DNA of 57,457 nucleotides, taken from assembly GCA_010279815.1 (NCBI GenBank), contig QEOQ01000433.1, forward strand, positions 310,845 through 368,301, in the 5' to 3' direction. The DNA is from Brachionus plicatilis. Its lineage: Eukaryota > Rotifera > Eurotatoria > Ploima > Brachionidae. The notes under the pieces were generated by a model. It saw only the letters and a program-made list of their open reading frames with translations. It did no database searches and had not been told where the DNA came from. This document shows positions 1-11,700 of this stretch, in pieces. Each line of letters opens with the position of its first letter. Within the stretch, counting starts at the first letter, position 1. Made by a program: the position numbers and the translations under genes.

Positions 1-520
1 AAAAAAAATTTTTCATTAAATATGCAATTCTAAAAAATTGACTTATTGATTGAATTAATTGGATACTGAAGAGATGAATTTTTAATTAGCTATTTATATA
101 ATTTTTATTGGCAAAGAGAAAAAGGTCAAAAAAATTATGCATTCTTTAACACTAATCTTCGATTTTTACTTGTGTTTCAAAAATAAGAATAAGGGTTGCA
201 AGAGGATTCTTAACCGGCCACTTAATTCTTAGAAACCGTGACCGTGTTTTCATTGACCAGTCAACATTTTAATGGGTGGTCAACTGTTCGGTAACCTTGG
301 TGATCTAAATTTTGCACCGTAATAAAATACAGTCAGGAAAAAAGGGGCAGTAAAAAATGCGGTCTACTTTTTGGCGAAAATTTAAATAAAAATCATTATT
401 TTTGTTAAAAAATTTATTTTAGGATTTTTGAAGAGAATATTTCTATTCATTAGCTAATTTTTTTTACCAGCAAATAAAAAAAAACAGTTCTTGCCTCTTA
501 TGTTTTCCTTTCCCAGGCGA

Positions 521-614
521 GTCACATAGTATGTGACCAAGTGACTTATGTCGAATATATGATAAGGCATTTTTTTACCTGGTCACATATTATGTGACCC
601 CGCCTGGTCACATA
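521..614. repeat. Cluster of GGTCACATA palindromes
   Basis: Two near-perfect palindromes lie here, GTCACATAGTATGTGAC at 521-537 and GGTCACATATTATGTGACC at 581-599, followed by a half copy GGTCACATAT at 605-614. Related GGTCATGTGACC and GGTCATATAA motifs occur at 15169-15259. They may be ends of a small DNA element or protein-binding sites; the sequence does not decide. Confidence 0.5.
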
Positions 615-1287
615 TCCAGCAAGATCCAAAAAAACATTCTTTTTTTTGCAGCTATATCATTTTTTAAAAGCTATTTTTTTTTGAAGCTATTTTTTTTGTT
701 TACAGAAAAAAACATTCTTTATTTATGTTTTTAATCTATTGGTAAACAATTTGTTTGTATAAGCACTTGGCAGAGATTTAGCCTACTGGACAGCCATATA
801 ATATGATAATAGAAGAAGTTTTTTAGCCAGTACAAGTACAACTACTTTTAAGCCGATCATTTTTATTGATTTAAATTCTAGTAATTAATTCTAAAGCTGT
901 TTTTGAAATTAAAAGTAAATTAAATTTTGAACGAGAGCTCTAAAACAAATTTATAATTTTTATGTTAGAATGTGGAGATTTAAATTATCAAAAACGGTGT
1001 GTCCTAAGTGTCAATTCTTTTAATTGAAGAATTTTACCAAAAAAAAAATATATTTTTAGTTTTTCAGCTTTTAAAAATAAGAGCTAGATGACTTTTTCTT
1101 TTTTTGCCATAATGCTTAGGTAATTCTCTTAAACCATCCGACCGCGTTTCGTGTTTTAGTAAAAAAACAGGTGTTTTAGCATAAGACTTTGGCTCGATAC
1201 AATAAACAAAAAAAAAAATAAAATTTATCATTTGCACAACTAATCTTTACGGATAACATATTTTGATCTTAAAAATGTCTGCAAAAT

Positions 1288-1421
1288 ACAGTGCTGATTT
1301 GATGCTTGGGATTTTGGGTAATTTTAAGTAATTTTTCGAAATTTTCGTAATTTTTCGTAATTTAACCTTTTCTTACATAATTTTTCAAAAAATTACGCTA
1401 AATTACCAAAAACCCTAGTAT
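1288..1421. repeat. Short degenerate inverted repeat, possible mariner-type MITE
   Basis: The left side begins TACAGTGCTGATTTG, resembling the TA-CAGTGCTG termini of the mariner-type elements elsewhere in the window. Arms of roughly 30 bp (GGGTAATTTTAAGTAATTTT against AAATTACCAAAAACCC) face each other. The match is imperfect and the right end is not resolved. Confidence 0.3.
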
Positions 1422-2252
1422 AAAATCTTGAAGATCATCAAACTCTACTTAAAATTAAAGCTTAGTTTTTCTTTAATTTGAAAAAAAAATTCATTCACAC
1501 AAGGTATTGATTTCACAGTATACTTCTAGACATATAAAAACTGAAACTAGTTTCTCTCTAAGTTGATATTAAAAAATACTACTATGTTAGATTTGTCAAT
1601 TAAATTTTTTAGTTCTCCAAATTGGTAAACTTTGGAACAAAACTTGAAAAATATTTTAAATATTCCGAATAAAGTTTAAACAAGGTATCTTTATTTATAA
1701 AAATTAAAAAAATTTATAAATCTAATCAAAAATTAAACAGGGGCAAATTTTGAATGCAAATCCTATATTCCTCTTTCTGATAAAAATTAATTTTGCAAAT
1801 AAAAGGAAAAATTATCTGAAGAAAGAAATATAGGCAATTCCTGAATACCTTTTGAGAAAATTTTTAAAACAATTTCCATGAAAAAAAAAGCTAAAAATGG
1901 CATTTCGAAATTTTCGGCCAGACTAATGACCTTTGACCAAAAAGTTGACGGTATTTTTGACAATCTTTATCATACGGGTTTTCAAAACTACGGTCAAAAA
2001 ATGACCACAAAAACCTCTCGCCATATGTACCTGTTTGCTCTGACCACATCCAAAACTATTAAATAACGTCCCGTTACTCGCATATTTAAAGCTCTGCTTC
2101 ATCTAGTATTGAAATTTAATTTCCCATAAACTCTGCAAATTTAGCAGACCCTGTTATTTTTTTTTTCAAAAGTCCGAGCCAAAGACTCTAATTAATAAAT
2201 CAACATAGTTCTCTAAAATGAATTTAAATTGAAGAGCAAAGTTGAAGAGCAA

Positions 2253-2554
2253 AGTTGTTTAAAAGTCACAAGTCTCAAGTCAAGTCCAAGTCAGGACTTT
2301 GATTTTTTTTTTCAAAAAAAAAGTCCAAGTCCGGATTTTAAAATTTTGAAGAAATTTATGCTAAAATTGCTGAATACAAAATTCTGATATATGGCAAATC
2401 TATTGCATTAGACAACCCAAGAGTGTATTAATTTTTTAATATAAAGCCTGATCTAGCAAATTTTAAAAAAAAATTCTGGACTTGGAATTTGAGAAAAAAA
2501 AAATAAATAAAAAAGGTCTGGACTTGGAATTTTTTTTGGGACTTTTAAACAACT
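2253..2554. mobile_element. AAGTC-rich MITE with 15-bp inverted termini
   Basis: Perfect 15-bp inverted termini AGTTGTTTAAAAGTC (2253-2267) and GACTTTTAAACAACT (2540-2554) enclose about 270 bp that is unusually rich in AAGTC/GACTT. The same terminus followed by ACAAGTC recurs at 49826, and looser relatives occur at 31832 and 33157. No coding capacity is seen and no clean target duplication is visible. It is probably a non-autonomous DNA transposon; the superfamily is unknown. Confidence 0.6.
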
Positions 2555-2614
2555 CTGATGAAGAGCAAAAATAAAAAGCAGCTTAAAAAATGATTATTAT
2601 TTTAATCTTTTAAG

Positions 2615-4200
2615 TTTGTGACACTAACGAAAAAGAAGAGCTATCAGCCAATTATTTATGGTTAGTGACCAACTCGAAAAAGTGTCCAAACGTGAACTGC
2701 AATTCTCCCATCCAAAAAAACGAAGGCTGCAACCACGTCAAGTGCTACAAATGCAAACACGACTTTTGCTGGATTTGCCTGGAGCCGTGGAAAAAGCACT
2801 CTTCGGCAACAGGCGGCTATTTTCAATGCAACCGCTACGAAGTGTCCAACAAACTGCTGCAAAAAGAAAAAGTGACCATAGCCCACGCCGAGGAACACCA
2901 CCTAAAAGCAGTGGAGCTCAACAAATTTGTCCACTACTACACTCGCTTCAAAAACCACGAGCTAAGCTTCAAAATCGAACAGCCATTGCTGGCCATGGCA
3001 AAGACAAAGTTCGAAATTTTGACCAAAACCATCAACGAAAGCCCTGAGCGCAACACGTCGCCCAGCTCCAGCCACTCGGACACAGAGTCCGAGTCGCACT
3101 TGTTCATAGAAGAAGCCATCCGCGAACTGCTGCGCTCCCGGCGCATCCTCCAGTGTTCCTACGCCTATGGCTACTATCTGGACAGCTTTGGACACAAAAA
3201 ATTCATCTTCGAATTCATTCAGACCGAGTTCGAGGAGTGCACCGAGAATCTTAGCCAAATAATTGCCAGACCGCATCTAAAAACGCCCAAACACCGCATC
3301 ATACGGCTCACCAATGTCCTAAAAAAAAAGCGCATTGAATTTCTGGACACAATTGTGCAAGGTTTGAACAACTTCAACGACACGCCGCCAACACTCAAAA
3401 AATACTCAAGACAAAGATGGAAGTACCTTCTAAAAGACAACATTCAAAATGATGACGAATTCAAAAACGCCATCGCTCTCTCTCTCAAAGAGCTCAATCC
3501 AAAAAATCCGTGGATAGTGGACCGCAAAGGCCGTCACACCAATCTGCTTGCTTTGCTCAACGACTGGCCTGAGCTCGAGCATGATCTGGACAAAATTTTG
3601 GTGCCGTGCAAAGAAAAACACGGATTTTGTGCCAGATGGGACTGCAGCAATGTAAAGTCAATAAACAGCCTGTCCGGATCGATCTGCAATTATTGTTCCA
3701 TTCGGTGCATGCGCATCGACCACGATGCTTATTTGGAGCAGAAAAAAAATTTTGTCTGCTATCAAAAGTTTGAGCAGAAAAAAAGTGACCAAGCGACAAC
3801 TAGTCGTCAGGCCGACGAATTTTTGTATGATTTTGACGTGGAAGACAATTTGGATGACGAGTTCTATTTTGATATGGGATTCGGCAAGGAGAGCCGCAGG
3901 GCCTCTCAAAGCCTTGACTTGAATCATTTGTCTACGACCCAGCGAGACATGCAGCTGGCCATTGAGATGTCCATACAAGACACTAAATCTGACATATCGA
4001 CCATAAATGTACCATACGAACCATTTTTTTTGTCGACAAATCAAAATGACTTGAGCAATCTGATTAGGAACATTGGCTCTATTGTCTATGAGGACAGAGA
4101 CACTGGTGACAATTTGGACGCTCATTCCATTCATTTTAAAACTAATAAGATTTGTAATTTTAAGACTAAGAGTAATTTAAACACGTCCGGTTCTGAATAA
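2615..4200 (+). CDS. ankib1: ANKIB1-like RBR E3 ubiquitin ligase, terminal exon
   Basis: This exon encodes the C-terminal 527 residues of an Ariadne-family RING-between-RING ubiquitin ligase that moves ubiquitin from an E2 through its own cysteine to substrates. The frame enters at 2615 after a TTTTAAG acceptor. The RING2 zinc-binding pattern follows (CPN..C..PIQKNEGCNH..C..CK.DFCWIC), with the expected catalytic Cys in GCNH at about residue 38. The Ariadne helical segment comes next (ELNKFVHYYTRFKNHE). Two ubiquitin-interacting motifs are visible, DDEFKNAIALSL near residue 279 and QRDMQLAIEMSI near 442. This order and wording match vertebrate ANKIB1. The ankyrin repeats, RING1 and most of the IBR must lie upstream of the window. 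The frame is intact and clearly less A+T-rich than its surroundings, as expected for a conserved gene. Confidence 0.92.
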
Positions 4201-4251
4201 TTTTACACATTTTCAACTTAATTTCTAAGCTAATAATTTTTTGAATTTTTC

Positions 4252-4257
4252 AATAAA
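4252..4257 (+). promoter_or_regulatory. Candidate polyadenylation signal of the ANKIB1-like gene
   Basis: AATAAA lies about 50 bp after the stop codon in a short A/T-rich 3' region. The position is plausible, but such hexamers are common in this sequence. Confidence 0.4.
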
Positions 4258-4524
4258 ATTTTTATTTTAAAATTTTTTAATTTTTATACAAATTTTCCTA
4301 AATTATACGATTGAATATGTGTGTCATAAACAGGGACCACCAAAATATTCTTTTTTGATGTTTAAAATATGCTTTCAAATTTTTCGCTTTAAATTTTAAG
4401 GAAACTACCATATTTAGTTAAAATTGTATTTAAAATGTTTTTTTATTTATTTAAGACAATATGTTATTACAAAATAACAAAATTATAAATCAGTAAAATA
4501 AAAAAAGAAATCATTTAATTTTCT

Positions 4525-5053
4525 AACAAGATATACCGTATTCCCTTGTTCGATAATGCAGCGCCACAACCTAGAACACATCATTGGCGCAGGCGCTATA
4601 CTAAATCGCGCCCATGTTAAATTCAACTTAACTTGTGTTGCATGCGCCAAAAACGTATTTCGGGTTGTGGCGATGCACTATATCCATGGTCTTGAGAATG
4701 GTGCTGCATTATTTGAATGATTTAAAAAGAAAATATAAAAATAATTCAAGACACTATTTTTTAATTTTAAATTCTTTTTTATTTTTAAACTTTAATGCCG
4801 CACCAAATACTTAATTAAAAAAAATTCTTTTTTTTTTTTAAATATTATCCCTTTGCTAAACTTAAATAATGCAGCACCATTCTCAAGACTTTAAATATAG
4901 TGCATCGCCACAACCCGAAATACGGTTTTGGCGCATGCAACACAAGTTAAGTTGAATTTAACATGGGCGAGATTTAGTATAGCGCCTGCGCCAATGATGT
5001 GTTCTAGGTTGTGGCGCTGCATTATCGAACAAGGGAATACGGTATATCTTGTT
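4525..5053. mobile_element. 529-bp hairpin (fold-back) MITE with 190-bp arms
   Basis: The left arm 4525-4714 and right arm 4864-5053 are inverted copies of equal length (190 bp) that differ at only a handful of positions, around a 149-bp A/T-rich loop. Termini read AACAAGATATACCG. The arms are much more G+C-rich than the surroundings (GGCGCAGGCGC, GGTTGTGGCG). No open frame and no clear target duplication are seen. The low divergence suggests recent insertion or arm-to-arm conversion. Confidence 0.85.
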
Positions 5054-5158
5054 CAAAATACTCATCATTTATTTCAAAACAAAATTCATATTCATTAAAT
5101 ATTTGAAGATGTTAACCAAATCAAAAGGTCTTAGTGGAACTTATCTTTTGAATCTTCA

Positions 5159-5356
5159 TTAGTAAAATCTAAATAACAAATTGTTTCTAAGCGTTTTGAA
5201 TTTTGAATTTTCAGTTTCAATATGCTGCTTAATACTCGATTTTTTTAAGTTATCGATAGTTTTATTGCAAGGTGAGCAATGTAATTTGTTTGAGGCATTA
5301 ACTATTAAGCCACTACTTGGATATTCTAATAGCCTTTTTTGAGATGTAATTGACAT
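5159..5356 (-). pseudogene. hAT-type transposase N-terminal zinc-finger remnant
   Basis: A 65-codon reverse-strand frame reads SGLIVNASNKLHCSPCNK and continues with a C-x2-C ... H-x-E-T arrangement. It resembles the BED-like/CGGBP1-type DNA-binding finger at the start of many hAT transposases. No catalytic core follows on this strand, so it looks like a 5' remnant. Other hAT remnants lie at 17483-20420, 35990-36320 and 54520-55990. Assignment is by pattern only; it could be an exapted zinc finger, but the short isolated frame argues for a relic. Confidence 0.45.
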
Positions 5357-6018
5357 TTAAATTTGACTTATTTTTTTATTTTTTTCTGTATAATGAAATG
5401 AATCAAATCTAAATTTCGACAATTATTAGAAAACTAATGGTAAAGGTCATTTTTATTTGCATCAAAACAAAAAGAATAAAAAAAATAATCTGTCTCAAGA
5501 AAAAGCTCAAATATGCTCGAAATATGCTAATATGCTAAATATTCTAAAAAGAATAAAATATGCTATAAACATCAAAATATGCTCTAGCATATTTTGGTGG
5601 ACTCTGGTCATAAGCCTACTTTTCGGCACTAAGCGGTTTATACTTTGAATATTTAAAATAAATAAAAGAAATTCTTCTTAGTAAATATTTTATTTAATTA
5701 AGTTTTTGACCACTTCTAGCCCAAAGAAAAATTCTTATAACGAAATCTCTTTAGTAGATAAACAAAAAATTACACTATGTAACTAATCTTAATTAAAATA
5801 AACCTCGTTATAACGAATTTTCAAAAAAAAGTTAATTGACATAAGAACAAACAATTTCTGTCTTGAAATAAGTATAAAAAAGAAAATTGATTAGATAAAG
5901 GCGTCTTTAAAAAAATTCTGAAATCAAAATTGGTTTAATTTTATTGAGAAGATTGGAAAAAACCCACTGACAAGTAGACCTTTTTGGAAAAAAATAAATA
6001 AATTTAGTAAATAAATTT
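5357..6018. other. A/T-rich spacer; nothing recognised
   Basis: No coding frame, inverted repeat or RNA gene that I can support. It ends at a run of ten G residues at 6020-6029. Confidence 0.5.
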
Positions 6019-6501
6019 TTGGGGGGGGGGCAAAAAAGATTGAAAAATGATGCGGCATCAGGACCTGATCAAATTCATAATTTAATGTTAAAAAACTTAC
6101 CTAGAAATTCATTAATAGAAATCACAGAACTTTTTAATTTATCTCTTGGAGAAGTTAGAGTTCCGAAAGCTTGGAAAACTTCGAACATTACTTTGATTCA
6201 AAGAAAGGTCTATAATTTACAAGATCCTTTAAATTATAGACCAATTGGTATAACTAGTTGTTTAGGAAAGTTTCTTAGGAAAAAAAGAATAGTTTATTCA
6301 AGATTTTATAATTTTTTGGAACAAAATTCACTTCTTATCCAGGAGCAGTCTGGATTTAGGAAACACCGGCGAATATTAGATAATCTATTCTTTTTAATAG
6401 AAAAAAAGAGTTTGCTGTTTGTTTTTTTTATTATTCATAATAGAAAAGAAATAATAGAAATCTCTATTTACCGAACCTTTTTATCTAATATGATGAAATA
6501 A
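6019..6501 (+). pseudogene. LINE reverse-transcriptase fragment
   Basis: The frame contains the finger/palm entry of a non-LTR reverse transcriptase: AASGPDQIHNLMLKNLP, then PKAWKTSNITLIQ, then LNYRPIGITS and QSGFRKHR. These correspond to the conserved (A/S)xGPDx(I/L), WK.(A/S).(I/V)xPI.K, NYRPIS and Q.GFR motifs of Jockey/I-type LINEs. The catalytic xxDD segment is missing and the frame decays after about residue 125 into A/T-rich sequence, so it is a short dead insertion. No neighbouring endonuclease part is visible upstream. Confidence 0.75.
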
Positions 6502-6700
6502 TTCCATTAAGTCATTTAAGGATTCGTTTAAAAGGACTAGTGAGTTAGTGTTATGTAATAAAACATTTTAAAATTACCTTCAACTAATTTTTTTTAAAGA
6601 TAATTTCTTTATTTATTTAGAGTCTTAAAAAAGACTATAAATATTATAATGGATAAAACTTTTAAAAACACAAATCTAAAATTTTTATTTAAAAAAAAAA

Positions 6701-7086
6701 ATTGAAGAAATTACATTGAGACTAGAAAAATGCGAAAAAAGGACAAAATATAAATATTTGATGAATAGCACAGTAGAAATGGCTTGTCCTGAATGCAAAA
6801 AAAAACATTATGTGAATGTAGTAAAAACATTAAATATCTCAATCAACCAAGAGAAAAAAAAAAAAAAAAAAAAAAGATGACTTTAGAGAGTTCCTCAAGA
6901 GACAATTTACATTTAAAAATAGATGAACTTTTTGTTATTCTTGTGGAAAAATTAATTAAGGAATTAAATGACATGAGGATTGATATGGTCGAAAACATGG
7001 ATCAAAAAAGGAAAGAATTTATCGAAGATATTTATAATGTTGAATTTCACCAATTATATAAAAAAAAATTTTCAAAAAAAATATAA
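6701..7086 (+). pseudogene. Possible broken RING-like/coiled-coil gene fragment
   Basis: One frame from 6701 reads MACPECKKKHYVNVV, resembling the second half of a RING finger of TRIM-like proteins, and then runs into about 20 consecutive A residues. Immediately after, in a shifted frame, comes a charged helical segment (KIDELFVILVEKLIKELND) of about 60 residues with coiled-coil character. The two parts could be one protein split by slippage in the A run. I see no confirmed start, splice sites or conserved partner, so it may be chance. Confidence 0.25.
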
Positions 7087-8230
7087 AATATAAGTGAAAA
7101 ATTAAAAAAATTGGAAATAGAAAATAGTTACCGTAAAACCTGACAAACTAGCCCTTGGACTTATACTAAATAATTGGGGGTGGTGGGGGTGTTCATAAAA
7201 ATATTTACCATATATTTACCATATAAATATCTCATTAATTCAAGGCGAAGCTCAGAGCTTTAAAGTTATTAAAATTAGTCTGACCATGGGCTTATGTACA
7301 CATTTATTTATTAAGAAATGGAAAATTGGAATTTAGTAAAATTTTAAATAAAAGAAATATAAAAATGTTCAAAAATTTACGTCAAATTACGTAAATTCAA
7401 TTATCTTAAGTGGTATTTTTAACTATTTTTTTGGAATTATCAGCCTTTTTTAATTTTGAATTAAAAACTTGCAAAACACAGTTTACTTAATTTCAAAAAA
7501 AAATAAAAATTTTATTTAAAGAAAACTTTTACATTGAACTTTTTATTTAGAAAAACAAAATATAAAAAAAATTAAAAATTAAAAATTTTAAAAAATGTCA
7601 ATTAAATTTATACTTAATTATTAAGAATGCAAAATATGCTTAAATACAGTTTTTTAATTTATTCAATTTGGAATTTAAAATGTGAAAATTGAGCAATATT
7701 TTTCCTTGGCCCACGTCAAAAATTCATGCCTTAGAAATTCATCTTTTTTATTGAGTTATCGGTTTTTTAAGATTAAAAAAATATTTGCTTTATAAATTAT
7801 TCTGTATTTTTTTGCAATATTTGTTAAAGTAATTTTTATGAGTCTTATTAAAAATTTGGATGATAAAATCCAGTTTATATGTCAAATTCACCTCAGTTTT
7901 AAATAACATGATCTAAAAAAAATGACTAGCAATTTTAAGATAAAACATTCTTAAAAAAATTCTTAATATGACTTTACATTTTGATGAAATTTATTTAAAT
8001 TGAAGTGAAGTTCATCTGCTTAATTTTTTAAAGTTTAATATTAAATATTACAATTCATCACGCTTAAATTGAGTAAAATTAAATGTTACTGTAAAACATT
8101 TTCTTAAAAAAAAAAATCTCACACTAAAAACTATAAAAGTATTAAATTTAAAATTATTTAATTATTTCAAGGACAAAAAATTTTTTAAATACAAAAATAA
8201 AATAAGATTATTTTTTAAAATTTTTACATA
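7087..8230. other. A/T-rich intergenic and promoter side of the EB/lectin gene
   Basis: No frame, repeat or RNA gene I can support. The promoter of the gene that starts at 8231 should lie here, but no TATA box or initiator stands out in such A/T-rich sequence. Confidence 0.4.
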
Positions 8231-8700
8231 ATGGATTCTTCCACTCATTTTAACATATCCGAAGATGCAGTTAAACTTCAAGTTTTAAATAATAAAAAAA
8301 ATCAAGTTCCTAAATGGTTTGTAGTTTCTGGATTGATCATATTTGTAGTTTCTTTTGCATTTATGGGGGTCTCACTTGGCATTGCTATAACTGGCCAGCC
8401 AAACGGTTTGTACAATCAAAGCTGCTCTTCACGATCTCGTGAAAACCAACTGGAAACCAACCATTCAACCAATTTTTTGTCATATGATGAAATATGTGGG
8501 CAAAACGACCTTTGCAAACAAGATGAATTTCTTATATGTAGTGATAGTTTTAAATGTACTTGTTCTATGGACAGATACTGGGATTCAAAAATGAGCAGAT
8601 GTATTCTTAAAAAAAGATTGAATGAAGCATGTGATGGAAATGAATGCCAATCGACATTGGTTTGTCAATCTCAAGTATGCAAGTGTCCAAATGCTAAAAT
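8231..8700 (+). CDS. EB/lectin gene exon 1: cytoplasmic tail, TM helix, first Cys modules
   Basis: The exon starts with ATG at 8231 (MDSSTHFNISED). It encodes 28 polar residues, a hydrophobic helix with lysines on its N-terminal side (type II orientation), and then cysteine modules (CGQNDLCKQDEFLIC, CDGNECQSTLVCQSQ). The frame would stop 8 codons later if read through, but a donor AAAAT|GTTTGA at 8700/8701 in phase 2 joins exactly to the next exon. The intron is 52 bp, typical of compact invertebrate introns. Confidence 0.85.
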
Positions 8701-11700
8701 GTTTGATTAAATAAATTCGATCTAATTCAATCTAATTTAATTTTTAATTTAGGTTTTTTTTTGATGGAAAAAATTGTCAGCCTAAATTAATTTTTAATCA
8801 AAGCTGTGAGTCATCAGATGAATGTTTGGATTCAGAAAATACCATATGTCAAAATTCTAAATGTAAATTTTTACTATTGAGTCATGTTATCATCAAAACT
8901 AGGCCTTAGGCAAAACTATATTTTGAAACTGGTTCCATAATGAACTTGTAAATTAAAAATGTTATAGGGCTTCGTTGGGCACCGAAGACTATAACTTCAG
9001 AGGTTGAAGTTAATGTAAAATTAGTTTCTTTTTTTAAATGTTTTATTTAAAAAACTAAAAACTAAAATGCTAAAACTAAACAAAAATATGAAGTTTAAAT
9101 ATGAAAAATTCTGATATTGTTTATAATTAAGCAAACGCTTGAATATTTAAAGAATGCAGGTTTTTCTAATTTGACCTTTGATAAAGTTTTAAAAGATAAA
9201 CATAAAAATTAAATAGATAAATTTAAATAAGAGAATACTGCCACGTTGAAACAAATATTAAAAACCATGGGTTTAAGTGTAATGAATTAAAGGTTTTATA
9301 TCGTACGATATAATTATTAAGTTTAAATAAGAAAAAAAATTTTGATGAATGAAAAAAATAAAAGTTAAAATTATAGATTCAAAATTTTTATTTCTAAGAA
9401 TTTTTTTTCATTTCAAATTCGCTGCTGTGAGAGTTAAATAATTCTAACTCTCACAGTATAATAAAAAAGTTTTTTAATTTTACTTTAATTTTGATTTACA
9501 AATTTAGTAAATCAAATGTTATAAAATTTTTTAGGCATGTATTTTACGTGATACTAAATTTATTTTTATGCTACCCAAAAAAAATAAATTGATAAAAATT
9601 ATAAGAAAATGATATTAATTTTTATTGATGATAATAAAAAATACAAAAAAAGAAAAAAATTAATTGTTTTTAGATCTTTTGCTCGCAGGTTTACTTTGAT
9701 CACTGATTGGGTTTTTGCGAGGTCTACCTCTCGGACGTTTAGCTGGGCAATTTTCTACTAAATTCAACACACTTGGCTCTGATTCCACTACACCATGAAC
9801 GATATTTAGCTGCTCATTTGTTTGTTCATTTGACGTCGTTGGCGCTACAACTTGCTCTTGTAAATTTTGACCATTCTCAGTTGCAGGTTCTTGTTCATCT
9901 TCGAATTCAATAATGAACGAAAGTTCGTCTTCGGCCATTTCATTTTCTAAATGACTTTGAGTTCCGATCGGCTGGCGGTCGAAGAGCATCTTTATTCTTC
10001 GCAGGCCTTCCTTTCTTTCTGTTTTCACCCAGTGGCACATCTTTTGCCCTCTCGTGCCATGGCATACCTCTATCGCGACAAGTAATAGCTACTATATGTT
10101 AACACATTTATAAAGTTGTCAATTAATATTTATTTGATTAATTATTTGATACCAATTAAAAAAATATTAGTATTTTCTTCATTTTTTTATTAAATGGCCC
10201 TAGTTTGATCTTTTCTATTTTTAAAAATCTGCTAAAGTTAAAGTCAAAATTGACTTAAAATGTTTTATTTTTCAAAATAACTTTAGTTCTCATAATATTT
10301 AAAACGATGCCTTAAAAGTTAAAAATTGAATTGTTTTTGTATTCAGTATGTAAACTTTTATTTTAGATTATTTTCAAACAATTTTTAATGATTTTTTTAA
10401 GTAAATAAAAATTAACGATAGTGTTTGGCTGCTCTTTTGTGCAAATATCTTTCTAAGGATTATTCACAAGTTTTGACATTTTGGGAAAAAAAGATAATGG
10501 TAAATCGCTTTTTTTTTTTCAAATGCTAAAAGTAGTATTATATTTTTTAAATAAAGTTTCATCCTTTCAATCATGAAAAATCTTTGGGTACTCTTCTTTA
10601 GTAATAGAATAAAATTGGCAAATTGAAGTTTAAGATCAAATTTTTAGATCAAAACGATCATTTAAAATTTTACTTAATTAATCTAATGATTTTAATAATT
10701 TTTAAGAAATAAATACTAAACAAGACAAGACATGTTTTTTCTAATAATGGTTAATTATCAAAATAACATCAAAATGATTGATCTCTAATTTATTTAACAA
10801 AAACAATCAATAATTTAAATAATTCAGGTTAAGTTAATTCACAAATTCAAATTTATAACTTTTATATCCATTCATTCAAACTGAAATAATTTTATTTTTC
10901 TACTTTAAAAAATTATAAATTTTACAACAGTAAATTTTTTTATCTTTAAAAGTAAGTTTTCATTAAAATCAATTAAAATATTTTAACCTATTAAAGTTCA
11001 ATAAAAAGGGACAAATGAATTTTAAATTTTTAATTGCAAATAAGCAATAAAATGAAAAGATCGATCTTTCCTACAAAAATAATTTTGAAATAGATTTTTT
11101 TTATTCTATCTTTCAAATTTACATTAAATGTTAAACATGTTACATTAAAATTATTTAAATAAATTCAAAGGTAAATTTTAATATCTAAAAATAAATTCTT
11201 TAAATTGAAATGATATTTTGAATTGATCATCATTTTCAAGATGCCTAGGGACTGTATCTCCAATTGAGGCTAAAGGTTTGAAGTGGATAATATATTGTTT
11301 AATATTCAACTTATGATAATAATAATAATAATAAAACTCTATAATCAAACAAAAACTGATTCGCTTGGTAAATCGTTAAAACAATAAGGCTCAAATGGGC
11401 ATGCATGACCAATGTTGGACACATGTTTACCAAAAATAGTCATTTTCGATGACATTTTTGCTGGAAGGCGTAGAAGAGGAAGACCAGAAAAGATTGGACG
11501 AATTGCTTAAAAGAGAATTATGAGAGAGTTGGAATTGTATGGACTAAATGGGTTCATGAATAGAAAAATTATGAGACAAAGCGCATCAAAATCTCGTCTC
11601 TTACCTCAAAAAGATGAGGATAAAGGACTTTTTATGATTATTTTTGTTATTATTATTAATACTTGGATCTAAAAGAGACTGGCATTATTTGGACTGGCAT

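Larger units (their letters stand above)
1..2614. other. Intron upstream of the first visible exon; no gene seen
   Basis: A+T-rich sequence with many homopolymer runs and no open frame that looks coding. It ends in a TTTTAAG acceptor at 2612-2614, so I read it as the 3' part of an intron of the ANKIB1-like gene. It holds the small repeats listed separately (521-614, 1288-1421, 2253-2554). The 62-codon open frame at 1878-2066 has no recognisable domain. Confidence 0.6.

Noticed and set aside
2658..4134. Several overlapping frames of 60-160 codons on both strands
   Set aside because: They are shadows of the ANKIB1-like exon, whose base composition leaves alternative frames open; none carries a domain.
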